Part shown: positions 1 to 9,704 of the stretch, one piece after another
Numbering within the stretch: position 1 is the stretch's first letter
Layout of the letters: each line of letters starts with the position of its first letter
NCBI RefSeq assembly: GCF_004022705.2
Contig: NZ_RZOY02000003.1
Coordinates: 186,001 to 250,000 of the forward strand
Length of the DNA: 64,000 nucleotides
Origin: Mesorhizobium sp. M2D.F.Ca.ET.226.01.1.1
Lineage (GTDB): Bacteria > Pseudomonadota > Alphaproteobacteria > Rhizobiales > Rhizobiaceae
Direction of reading: 5' to 3'
Made by a program: the position numbers and the translations under genes
The notes under the pieces: generated by a model
What the model was told of the DNA's origin: nothing
What the model saw: the letters and a program-made list of their open reading frames with translations, nothing else
The model's database searches: none

Positions 1-1682
<1,682 letters not shown>

Positions 1683-2066
1683 GCCGCTAAGGGCCGGTGA
1701 CCTCTCTGCAACGCTCTGTCAGCATAGCTGATCTGCCGGGTGGCGATCCGAGCCACAAGCAGATCCGATTTCGCCGGTAGCTTGGCGCCTATCTCGGTCG
1801 TACACACGTTATGTGGTTGTTGCGCAAGGGCCGCCGTTTGAAGAGCGGGGATGTGGCTCTTCGGGCGGGACGGGGGGCGTCAATCGTCGTCAAGCGTCGC
1901 TGACGCCTGAGCTGCCGACCGTTCGAGTGTCGCCTCGAACAGCCCGGTCTTGTCGCCTACGGATGTGTGACGGAAAACTTCTGAAACTCCTTTCGGGCGC
2001 CGCACCCGACGTCTCGCGCCCCTGATGGAGGGTGTTGGCGGCGTCGTGATTGTCGCAAAGGATGTA
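1683..2066. other. Intergenic region with no supported gene
   Basis: This 384-bp stretch separates the stop codons of the convergent YgiQ and DUF1501 genes. Short open frames exist on both strands, but none has a ribosome-binding site or a recognisable product. An imperfectly placed inverted repeat (CAAAGGAT at 2056-2063 and ATCCTTTG at 2081-2088) straddles the DUF1501 stop codon. Its 17-nt loop and lack of a T tract make it a poor terminator. Confidence 0.5.
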
Positions 2067-3185
2067 TCAAATCAGAAACAATCCTTTGATTGCTTGAAGG
2101 CCCGATGCGTTGGGAGCGACCATCGCCATTGCCTGGCTTGACAGTCCAAGATGGTCTTTCAACACCGCGTTGACGATCGAGCGGGCATCGGTGGTGACTG
2201 CCAAGTCGGTCCCCTCGTGGAGCTGATCTGCCGCCAATCCGGGCCAGCGACCCGCGATCCGCCCTCCGGCTATCGCACCACCCATCAAGAACGCTACGCT
2301 GGCACTGCCATGGTCGGTGCCGCCTTGGTCGTTGAAGTGGGCAGAGCGCCCGAATTCCGTAATGCCGAGCACAACGGTTTGACGCCAGATTCCGGCCGCC
2401 GCTTCCGAGAACGCGACGACACCGCGCGCCAATGTCCCAAGGGTCGCCGAAAGACGCTCTCCCTGAGCAACGTGGGTATCGATACCGTCCAACTGCAGCA
2501 GGGCCACGCGCGGGCCGTCCGGCCCGGACAGCGCCTGCCCCGCGGAGGTCGCCGCTGCGACAAAGCTTGCAGCACTCAGCGCATGTCGCCGCGCAAGCAA
2601 TGTCTGCACCGCGTCTCCGGCTGAACCGGACGCCTCGCCGAGCCAAAGGCGGGCGAGGTCAAGTCCCGGATTGCCCAACACAAGATCGAATAGCGCGTCA
2701 TTTGGCAGGCCGGCCGGCGCAGCACGCCACATTGGTTGCCTTCCCTGCGACAGCACCGAAGCGGCTCTTCCCGGCCAGCCAAAATCGCCGCCGTCGACAT
2801 CGCCGTCGAACAGGACCCTCTGCGCGGCGTCATGCGATCTCCCGATATCCGGGATGCCCGTCGCGGGCAGGATCAGCAATTCGCCAGCCGAATAGAACCG
2901 AGCAAGAGGTTCCAGCGCCGGATGAAGTGCGAACAGCGGATCAAGCTTCACACCGAATGCGTCGTCGGAGGTGCCAAGTTCTCTCGCCCTGCCTCGTCCC
3001 CGCCGGAAATCCGGATCACCATGGGGCGGCAGCGCGGCCAGCGCATCAAGTCCGCCTCGAAGGTGGACGACCAGCAGCCGCGGGTGGCTGTCGCCGGCAA
3101 AAACTGCCGAAGCAAAGCCTGCGCTGGTCGCAAACAGCGAGGTAAGACCCAAACCCTGGAGGGCCGTGCGGCGCGTCAATTGCAT
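2067..3185 (-). CDS. DUF1501 domain protein with Tat-type signal
   Basis: The 372-aa product begins MQLTRRTALQGLG, a twin-arginine (TRRTALQ) leader followed by a hydrophobic stretch, so export by Tat is likely. The body carries DUF1501 hallmarks: LVVHLRGGLDALAALPP after the leader, ITEFGRSAHFNDQGGTDHG near residue 265 and the following glycine-rich stretch. DUF1501 proteins are related to the alkaline phosphatase/sulfatase fold and usually sit beside DUF1800 genes; their activity is not established. Here the upstream partner is instead a secreted subtilase whose stop overlaps this start by 10 bp, so the two are probably translationally coupled and act together outside the cytoplasm. The odd partner is the notable point. 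Confidence 0.85.
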   Translation of the reverse strand: MQLTRRTALQGLGLTSLFATSAGFASAVFAGDSHPRLLVVHLRGGLDALAALPPHGDPDFRRGRGRARELGTSDDAFGVKLDPLFALHPALEPLARFYSAGELLILPATGIPDIGRSHDAAQRVLFDGDVDGGDFGWPGRAASVLSQGRQPMWRAAPAGLPNDALFDLVLGNPGLDLARLWLGEASGSAGDAVQTLLARRHALSAASFVAAATSAGQALSGPDGPRVALLQLDGIDTHVAQGERLSATLGTLARGVVAFSEAAAGIWRQTVVLGITEFGRSAHFNDQGGTDHGSASVAFLMGGAIAGGRIAGRWPGLAADQLHEGTDLAVTTDARSIVNAVLKDHLGLSSQAMAMVAPNASGLQAIKGLFLI

Positions 3186-4519
3186 TTCGGATAGTCCGGA
3201 TCAGCGACGTCCGGCGTTCCGGCCGTCGAAAATCCAAGCTGATCGGCATTTGGGATCACGCCCTTTTTGATCGGGACCTCCGGCAAATTCGCAGTGGTCC
3301 GAGCCAACAGCCCCGCCAGGACTGGAGCGGCAAGAGACGTCCCCGAACAGATATTCTGTCTTAGCTTGTGATTGTTTGTACTCCGCCAAAGCACCTGGAC
3401 GCCAACGCCGGGCTCGGACATGGCCGCGCCAAAAGCGCCGCCATTCCAAAGCACATCACACCACCCGTTTGAAACGGTGCTGCACACGCCAGTGCCGGTG
3501 CCGGTTGGGATATAAGTGCTGTCGGATGCCGAGACACTTTGGATGAAGCCTTGCGTCGGGTTTGGAGAAAAATATTCCGACGCATTGGCCGGGAAAAAGG
3601 ACTCTACCCACGACGCCTCGTCACCTTCCCGCGCATTGCCCGCCGCAATCACGATGCGGACCTGCTTGTTTGCGATCTCAAACAGCAGCTTGTCCATCTG
3701 ACCAAGCAGGTCCAATTGGCCACCCGTCTTCGCGGTCTCCATGAACTGCGTGCCCCAGCTGATGTTCAGGATTTGGCCGGCGGACGCATGATCACTAACA
3801 TATTGTAGGGCGACAAGCGGCGGTCCGACGATCTTCGACTTCTCGCCTTCAAATGCCTTGACAATCTTGAGTGGCACCCCTGGGCTGACCCCAACGATGC
3901 CAAGGAATTGACCGCTTGTTGTACCTTGCACGCGCATTCCGCCAATGATGCCTGCGACCATCGTGCCGTGACCTTGAGTGTCTGGCGCGCCGGTGGTCGT
4001 GCTGCATGGGGTAACCATACAGTTGATCCGTTCCGAAATATTGAGAAGCCCTTTTGTGACGACGTCGTCGTCGACGCCGCTATCGATGATCCAGACCGCA
4101 GGCCCGCCGGTCGCAGGACTGGGCGACCCGATGACTCTGCAAACGCTCGGCGGCACGAGCTTGTCACCCGTCACAGGCTCTAGCCGACTGCGTGCTTCGC
4201 AACCGCCATCCGCGAACAGGCTTACTTCAAGTGAGTCCGGTTCCTGATACCCTTCCGACAGAAGCTTGTTCGCTTCCTCGTCGGTAAAGCTTCCAGTGAC
4301 CAGGCTAAACCCCAGATCCGGCATGTCGACAGCTTGCAGGGCGTCCCCCGACGGATTGATTTTGTTCAGGCTGGTGATAACCGATGCAAATCTGTCCTTG
4401 TCCGCAAGTGGCGCGATGAATGTGTGTTGCGTTACTTGCGGCCCGCCGGGGTCTTCGTCCGCGTGCACGATTGTGGACGCGGAAATGGCGAGAAAAGTCA
4501 CAAGCCAGGCGAACCTCAT
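3176..4519 (-). CDS. Secreted S8 family serine peptidase (subtilase)
   Basis: The 447-aa protein starts with a Sec-type signal peptide (MRFAWLVTFLAISAS..VHA, cleavage near residue 20). Residues 30-100 look like an I9-type inhibitory prodomain. The catalytic triad of subtilisin is visible: Asp146 in WIIDSGVDD, His184 in GHGTMVAGIIGG and Ser395 in SGTSLAAPV, plus oxyanion Asn295 in IAAGN. Several cysteines (107, 127, 167, 172, 346, 354, 391) suggest disulfides in an exported enzyme. The gene overlaps the DUF1501 gene by 10 bp and diverges from the 192-aa gene at 4685. Target proteins are unknown. Subtilases are used to mature peptides in some RiPP systems, which matters because a YcaO gene lies 3 kb away, but that link is inference. 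Confidence 0.93.
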   Translation of the reverse strand: MRFAWLVTFLAISASTIVHADEDPGGPQVTQHTFIAPLADKDRFASVITSLNKINPSGDALQAVDMPDLGFSLVTGSFTDEEANKLLSEGYQEPDSLEVSLFADGGCEARSRLEPVTGDKLVPPSVCRVIGSPSPATGGPAVWIIDSGVDDDVVTKGLLNISERINCMVTPCSTTTGAPDTQGHGTMVAGIIGGMRVQGTTSGQFLGIVGVSPGVPLKIVKAFEGEKSKIVGPPLVALQYVSDHASAGQILNISWGTQFMETAKTGGQLDLLGQMDKLLFEIANKQVRIVIAAGNAREGDEASWVESFFPANASEYFSPNPTQGFIQSVSASDSTYIPTGTGTGVCSTVSNGWCDVLWNGGAFGAAMSEPGVGVQVLWRSTNNHKLRQNICSGTSLAAPVLAGLLARTTANLPEVPIKKGVIPNADQLGFSTAGTPDVADPDYPKCN

Positions 4520-4684
4520 GGATCCCTACCGTCTGCTGGTCGACTGACTGGCAGCATGCTCCCAATAGCTCTTTCTGTCCACGGCAAAGCTTTGGAGGCG
4601 AACCGCTCGAGGGCTCTTCTTGCAGCCAAAGAAAAAGCAGCCTAGGTTGTTGTCGCACGCCTCAAAGCGCGGGGAGCAACGGTT
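4520..4684. promoter_or_regulatory. Divergent promoter region between subtilase and 192-aa gene
   Basis: This 165-bp gap lies between two divergently transcribed starts and must hold promoters for the minus-strand peptidase/DUF1501 pair and the plus-strand 192-aa gene. I could not pick convincing -35/-10 boxes by eye. A GGGGAG ribosome-binding site lies at about 4671-4676, in front of the GTG at 4685. Confidence 0.45.
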
Positions 4685-5263
4685 GTGCCCAAGGTGAAAC
4701 TCAAGCAGGGCCGACAGGCTCAGGAGATTGGCGCGACGCTCGTGGGAGCCTGGCTGAAGGCTTTGCCGCCCGCATTCACGGCGACCGTATCAGCGGTAGT
4801 CTCGACAAGCCCTTTACTTATAACCGTCGACATACCGAACGCATTCACGCTCAACGATGTCATAGCTGTGCGCACTGGGGATAAAAGCGGCAGCCTTCGA
4901 AGTGTGATGGTAGGGCAGATCACAGGCACTACAGGAAAAACTTTGCGTATTGTTGATCTTGGCGGTGTCGATATCGCCTACACAGGAAAAAGTTTGCTGA
5001 ATGGCGTAGTGTCAAAAGTAAAGGACCTGAACAACCCAACTTTTCGCAACGAACTTACTATCGTGCTGGAGCAGATCGTCGACGCGAAAGTGAAACTGGC
5101 GTGCGATGCGCCAACGGAGCTGACTGTGGTCCTGCCGGCCCTGCCGGAAGGCGTTGTCACGCGAGAGGACCTGATAGATTACCTCGGGGCGTACCACAAA
5201 AACGCACAGGGTCGGCACTATCATGAAGAGCTTGCGTCCGCGGTCCTTTTCGGCTGCCGATAG
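4685..5263 (+). CDS. Hypothetical 192-aa protein of the YcaO/subtilase island
   Basis: I do not recognise this protein. It starts at GTG 4685 with a GGGGAG Shine-Dalgarno about 8 nt upstream. The N-terminal 15 residues are basic (MPKVKLKQGRQAQ). The middle is rich in valine, threonine and glycine with alternating hydrophobic pattern, suggesting beta structure. The C-terminal 40 residues look helical and end in GCR. There are only two cysteines, in LACDAP and at the penultimate position. No signal peptide or membrane segment is visible. Base composition looks more AT-rich than the flanking genes. It lies between a secreted peptidase and a cyclase/YcaO pair, so a role as their partner or substrate is possible but unproven. 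Confidence 0.6.
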   Translation: MPKVKLKQGRQAQEIGATLVGAWLKALPPAFTATVSAVVSTSPLLITVDIPNAFTLNDVIAVRTGDKSGSLRSVMVGQITGTTGKTLRIVDLGGVDIAYTGKSLLNGVVSKVKDLNNPTFRNELTIVLEQIVDAKVKLACDAPTELTVVLPALPEGVVTREDLIDYLGAYHKNAQGRHYHEELASAVLFGCR

Positions 5264-5275
5264 TAAACTTCAAGA

Positions 5276-7024
5276 TCAGTTCGGCAGCCCTGCGGCGAGC
5301 AGCCCCTTGAACAGCGCGGCCCGATCCTCCTCCAGGCGATAGGGCTCCTTGGCCACGAATCGACTGCAGGAAAAGCCGGGCGTACCCGCCAACACGCGAG
5401 CCGCGTACGATTTTGCATCGCTGTCCCGGCCAAGCGCCGAGCACGAAGCGGCCATGTAGGCCGTAACCCATGTCGGCATGGTCGACGAACGGCTCAAAGC
5501 GACCAATGCCGGCTCGGGCCGGCCCGCAATGAAGTGGACGATGCCGCGAAACGGCCAATACCAGGATGGTTCATACAGCGGATCGAGCACCTGCGCCCGC
5601 TCGAACCATTGCATGGCGCGATCCGGTTCGCCGCAAAATGTGTAGAGGGTGCCGAGATAGGAAACCTGCTCGGGATCGTTCGGATTGAGGTAGAGGGCCC
5701 GTGCGTAGAGTTGCGCGGCGACGTCGAAGTCTCGCAGGTGCAGCAGCACCCAGCCGAGAATGTTGAGGCAGACCGGATCGTTGGCGGAGAGCGCCACCGC
5801 CTTCTTGGCAATTTCATGCGCCTCGTCGAGCAGGGCGTCGGAAGATCCCATGTCGCGAAACCATTCCAACTGCTTGTAGTGAGCCAGCTTGGCATAGGCG
5901 CGCCCATAGGTCGGATCGAGGTCGATGGCGCGCTGATACCATTGCCTGGCTTCCGCTTCGCACGCGAGGTCGCCTAGCGGCAGGGCGTTGCCGCGCAGCA
6001 CGCACTCATAGGCAGCAAGGTTGGCCGGCGGCTTGCGCCGTGCCTTCTCCGCACCCGCCGCCTTGAGGCGGCCGATAACTGTGCCCACGATCTTGCGGAC
6101 CAGTTCGTCCTGCACATCGAATATGTCCTGATCGTCGCTGTCATAATGCTCTGCCCAAACATCACCGCCGGACGTGGCATCGACCAGTTCGCACGACAGG
6201 CGGATACGCCTCCCCATCCTGCGGATTCGCCCCGCAAGCTCGAAATCGAGTCCGATGTCCGAGACCAGCTTCGGCAGCTCCACATCCTTGAGCCGCATCG
6301 AGGTGTGATATGACGCGACGGAGAGCTGCGTGAACCGCGTCAGCTCGGTGATGACGTCTTCAGTGAACCCTTCGCTGAAGTACGGCTCCACGCCACCGGT
6401 GCTGACAAATGGGCGGACTAGGATCGACGGCGTGTTCGAGCTCGAAGTCTCGGCGCCGATCCTCGCAAAGGCGCCGTCGGGTCGGTGAATAAGCGAGTAG
6501 ACGGCCACAGGTCGGGGAATGTTCTTGAGCAGAAAGTCACCGCAATATTCGAAGGGCAATTGCAGCCCTGAGCGGACCTCCTCATGCACTTTTGCCGAAA
6601 GGCAAATGCCTCCAGGAGCCGCGATCTGTTCAAGCCGTGCAGCCACGTTCACACCGTCGCCGAACACATCTCCGTCGCCGTCGACGATAATGTCGCCGAA
6701 ATTTATGCCCATCCGAAGTGACAGACCGGGCGACCGCTCGGGGCTTGCGAGATAGGCCTGAATAGCCACCCCGCACCGCACCGCTTCGACCGCGCTGAGG
6801 AACTCCGCCACGATACCGTCGCCAGTGTTCTTTACGACGCGGCCGTCATGCCGATGAACGTAGCCTGGGAGCTCGTCGTGCATCAGCGCTCGGACGCGGG
6901 TAAACGTGCCTTCCTCGTCTTCCGCCATTTGTTGCGAATAGCCGACCACGTCCGCGACCACGATCGCAGTCAGCCGTCGCTTCAGGGTGCCGTTGCTTGC
7001 GATCAATCTAGGCTTTGGGGTCAA
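5276..7024 (-). CDS. Class III adenylate/guanylate cyclase with TolB-like and TPR domains
   Basis: The 582-aa protein has an N-terminal class III nucleotidyl cyclase domain (about residues 15-185). Metal-binding and substrate-site segments are visible in VVADVVGYS and in FGDIIVDGDGDVFGDGVNVA. A TolB-like region follows from about 210 (ILVRPF, FSEGFTEDVITELTRF), then C-terminal TPR repeats from about 360 to 545 (for example AIDLDPTYGRAYAKLAHY, ALYLNPNDPEQVSYLG). This architecture is common and multiplied in rhizobia, where it is thought to couple protein interaction to cyclic nucleotide production. The start is TTG at 7024 with GAGG 6 nt upstream; no in-frame ATG fits. It diverges from the YcaO gene across only 45 bp. 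Its signal is unknown. Confidence 0.88.
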   Translation of the reverse strand: MTPKPRLIASNGTLKRRLTAIVVADVVGYSQQMAEDEEGTFTRVRALMHDELPGYVHRHDGRVVKNTGDGIVAEFLSAVEAVRCGVAIQAYLASPERSPGLSLRMGINFGDIIVDGDGDVFGDGVNVAARLEQIAAPGGICLSAKVHEEVRSGLQLPFEYCGDFLLKNIPRPVAVYSLIHRPDGAFARIGAETSSSNTPSILVRPFVSTGGVEPYFSEGFTEDVITELTRFTQLSVASYHTSMRLKDVELPKLVSDIGLDFELAGRIRRMGRRIRLSCELVDATSGGDVWAEHYDSDDQDIFDVQDELVRKIVGTVIGRLKAAGAEKARRKPPANLAAYECVLRGNALPLGDLACEAEARQWYQRAIDLDPTYGRAYAKLAHYKQLEWFRDMGSSDALLDEAHEIAKKAVALSANDPVCLNILGWVLLHLRDFDVAAQLYARALYLNPNDPEQVSYLGTLYTFCGEPDRAMQWFERAQVLDPLYEPSWYWPFRGIVHFIAGRPEPALVALSRSSTMPTWVTAYMAASCSALGRDSDAKSYAARVLAGTPGFSCSRFVAKEPYRLEEDRAALFKGLLAAGLPN

Positions 7025-7069
7025 TCCATACCTCGGGTCGAACGTACGAACCTACTTTAGCACATTTGC
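7025..7069. promoter_or_regulatory. Compact 45-bp divergent intergenic between cyclase and YcaO
   Basis: The space between the TTG of the cyclase gene and the ATG of the YcaO gene is only 45 bp and already contains the cyclase ribosome-binding site. At least one of the two promoters must therefore extend into coding sequence. No clear ribosome-binding site precedes the YcaO ATG codons at 7070 and 7073, so leaderless translation or a downstream start (for example GTG 7199 after CGAGG) remains possible. Confidence 0.4.
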
Positions 7070-8407
7070 ATGATGCTATCGCGCACGGCAGCGTGTAAAC
7101 TGCGGCATGAAGAGCTTCGGGCGTGCGACCGTGCGCCAGAGCGAAATCCGCTCAGAAGCGCTCGCAATGCGAAAGATGCGCACACATTCGAGGTCTGCGT
7201 GGGGTCTAGTCTTCTCTATGGCCCGGTGGTGATCTCGGACCCATTGCTCGGCTGTCCTCTCACTGTGGCAGCAGGCCGCGTTCGCGCCGCCAAGGATGGC
7301 GATGAGAGCACTTACTTCGCGTCCGGTTGGGGCACGACAGTCGAGCAGGCGCTGCAAGGCTGCCTTTATGAGGCGGACGAAACCTACTTCGCCCAGATCA
7401 TTCCCGAGGGGCGAATTCTGCGGTCGCGTGCCGATGCGATTCATGGTCGGGTCGTCGAGCCGCCCGGCATCCTTCTTTTCAGCGAAGAGCAATATGACCG
7501 CCGAGACGCCGCGAACCGACAGCCCCGCAATATGGTTCCGGCCCGCTGGGACAGATCCGCGCCCGAAGACTGGATCCTGAGTGATGACAGGCTCAGTACG
7601 GAGCAAGCCTGGGTGCCCGCGGGGCTGTGTTTTCTCGGCTATGATCCCGGTGGCAAGCAATCATCTTTGCCGGCTGCCGACTCGAACGGACTTGCGCTGG
7701 GCATCAACCCTGAGGACGCTGCGATGAGCGCCCTTCTCGAGCTGATCGAGCGAGATGGGACCTCCATCTGGTGGTACAATCGGCTTGTCCTGCCTCGAAT
7801 CGATCCGAAGTCGATGGCAAGCAATACTATATCTTCATACGAGGATTGGCTTCGGCGCCAAGGTCGCGAATTGCGCCTTCTGCGACTTACGTTGGATTTG
7901 GCGGTGCCGATAGTTGCGGCAATCTCCAGCGATAATTCCGGCCGGGGTCCGGCGATGGGGTTTGCGGCAGGCGCATCGTGGTCGGCGGCTGCCACAAGGG
8001 CGCTTGGAGAGCTTGCTCAATGCGAAGCGAACCTTGCTCTGCTCTCCCGACAGGCGCAGCAACAGGGAACGGCCCGCTTTACGCCCGGGGCGCGGCAACT
8101 TTATCGCTGGCATCAAGAGACGGATCTTGGGCTGTATCCATATTTGCAGGGTGGGAATAGCGGCCCTGCCTGCGCAGATGAAGCGACACTCGACTACGCC
8201 TCATGCGTCAAACTCTGCCGCGAACGAGGCCTGGAAATACTCGCCGTCATCCTGATGCAGGATGAGCAGCGGTCCCTTGTCCGTATGTTCGCTCCGGGGT
8301 TGCGTTCGACCAAACCAAGGTTTGGTCCGGGCAGGCTCTATTCTGTTCCGGCCACGCTTGACCCCGGGCCTGCGAGCTCAATATGCCGAGACCCTTTCCC
8401 GTTTTAG
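7070..8407 (+). CDS. Stand-alone YcaO family protein (ATP-dependent amide cyclodehydratase/thioamidase family)
   Basis: The 445-aa product contains the two-part YcaO ATP-binding signature: an early FASGWGTTVEQALQGCLYEA (83-102), then DSNGLALG and ALLELIERDG (204-230), GASWSAAATRALGELAQ (301-317) and LRSTKPRFGPGRLYSVP (411-427). YcaO enzymes phosphorylate backbone amides to make azolines or thioamides in peptides, or act on ribosomal protein or methyl-CoM reductase targets. The C terminus ends DPFPF, reminiscent of the proline-rich tail of peptide-modifying YcaOs. No E1-like partner, TfuA, dehydrogenase or obvious precursor peptide is seen nearby. The family is secure; the substrate and whether it acts with the neighbouring subtilase or 192-aa protein are unknown. 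Confidence 0.88.
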   Translation: MMLSRTAACKLRHEELRACDRAPERNPLRSARNAKDAHTFEVCVGSSLLYGPVVISDPLLGCPLTVAAGRVRAAKDGDESTYFASGWGTTVEQALQGCLYEADETYFAQIIPEGRILRSRADAIHGRVVEPPGILLFSEEQYDRRDAANRQPRNMVPARWDRSAPEDWILSDDRLSTEQAWVPAGLCFLGYDPGGKQSSLPAADSNGLALGINPEDAAMSALLELIERDGTSIWWYNRLVLPRIDPKSMASNTISSYEDWLRRQGRELRLLRLTLDLAVPIVAAISSDNSGRGPAMGFAAGASWSAAATRALGELAQCEANLALLSRQAQQQGTARFTPGARQLYRWHQETDLGLYPYLQGGNSGPACADEATLDYASCVKLCRERGLEILAVILMQDEQRSLVRMFAPGLRSTKPRFGPGRLYSVPATLDPGPASSICRDPFPF

Positions 8408-9110
8408 CGCGAAGCCAAAAGCTGCTGCAAAGTTCAATTTGGGATCGAACACCGGAGGGCATACTCTACCGCTTCAGATTCCTTAAAGCGGCCATTCGGC
8501 TGTCGGCCCCAAAGCTGTCGTGTTCGTCACGGGTTCATCGACCCTTTTGTGGGATGAAGAGAAACCGTGTGGAGGAAAGACTAGTCCTCCTCTTGGTCCC
8601 TCAGTTCGCCAGACCATACGAGAGAATACGAGGGAAATGGGTCGGCGAACCACCCGCTAACATATTGATTTACTATAGAAAACGTCGACCCTCGGCGACT
8701 GACATGATCGTTATTCGCCTATGTGCTACGAGGCGGTTCGCCGAAATTAACTCAAGAGGCTGATCCGCTGCTGGGCGGCCGCCTTCACCTTCTACGGAAT
8801 GGCTGCTTTGCGCCTTATGTTGGACGTCAAAGCCACGTCCAGCAACCTCCAAAAGCGGACATCGCCAGCGCCCGCGCCGGAACTTCGCGGCTGCGGACCC
8901 ACTGAACAGTCTCAGCGAGCTTCGGCCACAGCTTAACCGGCGGTTGAAGCAATTGTTGGCAGACGGTCGGGAAGGCGTGACCGGGCCCATTCCTTTGGGC
9001 CGACAAACCACTAACACCAGAATTAGATCCGCTCTTGCGAGGCTGGACTATTAAAGACGAATACCTAAAAGACATTGAGCCCAAACCCGCCTCTTGAAGG
9101 AGGAGAAAAA
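8408..9110. other. 703-bp region with no supported gene
   Basis: Several open frames of 60-126 codons occur here, but they lack ribosome-binding sites, recognisable domains or a codon pattern like the neighbours. The stretch is more AT-rich than the average of the window around 8600-8760. It contains one clear short hairpin (8571-8590). I looked for a TfuA or RiPP precursor downstream of the YcaO gene and found none that I can support. Decayed DNA at the edge of the island is the simplest reading. Confidence 0.45.
8571..8590. repeat. Short hairpin GGAGGA/TCCTCC downstream of YcaO
   Basis: A perfect 6-bp inverted repeat (GGAGGA, 8-nt loop, TCCTCC) lies 164 bp after the YcaO stop. It is followed by TCTTGG rather than a T run, so it is at best a weak terminator or RNA structure. 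Confidence 0.35.
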
Positions 9111-9611
9111 ATGAAACGCATCGAGATGGAGGTAAGCGGCGGCTGCCAGTGCGGCGCCGTGCGCTACCACGCAAGCGCTATACTCGCCAACGCGCATCTC
9201 TGCCATTGCCGCATGTGCCAGAAAGCCTCGGGCAACATATTCGCCGCGCTCGTCGCCGCGCCCGATGAGGCGCTCACCTGGACACGCGGCAAGCCGAGCA
9301 TCTGGAAGAGCTCGGAGCTTGTCGAGCGCGGCTTCTGCGCCAATTGCGGCACGCCATTGTTCTTCCACCACCTCGAAAACGGTCGCACCAACCTGATGAT
9401 TGGTTCGCTTGACGATCCGCACGCCTTCCCGCCGCTTGCCAATACCTGCACCGAGAACATGGTGGCATGGTTCGATACGATCACGGGCATAGAAAATACC
9501 GGTGCGACCGAAAGCAACGGAGCCGACTGGGCCGCGGCGATCAAGAAGAGCAACAACCAGCACCCTGATCACGATACCGCCTCATGGGTGGTGAGGAGGC
9601 GTGATAGCTGA
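9111..9611 (+). CDS. GFA (CENP-V/glutathione-dependent formaldehyde-activating) family protein
   Basis: The 166-aa protein starts at ATG 9111 behind a strong GAAGGAGGAG site at 9097-9106; the in-frame TTG at 9075 is less likely. It has the Zn-binding cysteine pattern of the GFA/Mss4-like fold: GGCQCGAVRY at residues 8-17, CHCRMCQKASG around 31-41 and FCANCGTPLFF near 80. Family members include glutathione-dependent formaldehyde-activating enzyme, but most rhizobial copies are uncharacterised. The stop overlaps a GTG that begins a truncated second GFA reading frame, suggesting that a tandem pair once existed. Confidence 0.9.
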   Translation: MKRIEMEVSGGCQCGAVRYHASAILANAHLCHCRMCQKASGNIFAALVAAPDEALTWTRGKPSIWKSSELVERGFCANCGTPLFFHHLENGRTNLMIGSLDDPHAFPPLANTCTENMVAWFDTITGIENTGATESNGADWAAAIKKSNNQHPDHDTASWVVRRRDS

Positions 9612-9657
9612 GTCCTATTCCGGCGGTTGCCGGTGCGGCGCTGTCCATTGCCGCTAA
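9601..9657 (+). pseudogene. Truncated start of a second GFA-family gene
   Basis: GTG at 9601 overlaps the stop of the upstream GFA gene. The frame reads VIAESYSGGCRCGAVHCR and then hits TAA at 9655-9657. SGGCRCGAVHC matches the first Zn ligand motif of GFA proteins (compare GGCQCGAVRY in the upstream gene), so this is best read as the 5' remnant of a translationally coupled GFA paralog. The rest is missing before the convergent methyltransferase gene. Confidence 0.55.
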
Positions 9658-9704
9658 TTCGTGCCTCGCAACGGCCCCGTCAGCTTCCGGCCCATTCGGG
9701 TCAT

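Noticed and set aside
2056..2088. Inverted repeat CAAAGGAT...ATCCTTTG as a terminator for the DUF1501 gene
   Set aside because: Loop of 17 nt, it spans the stop codon and there is no T tract.
8383..8763. 126-codon frame overlapping the YcaO end, considered as a RiPP precursor or TfuA
   Set aside because: No ribosome-binding site, no leader/core pattern and no TfuA motif; amino acid make-up is that of random DNA.
8673..9017. 114-codon minus-strand frame upstream of the GFA gene
   Set aside because: Low-complexity Arg/Gly/Ser-rich translation without start signal or family; could be a decayed repeat but I cannot show a second copy.
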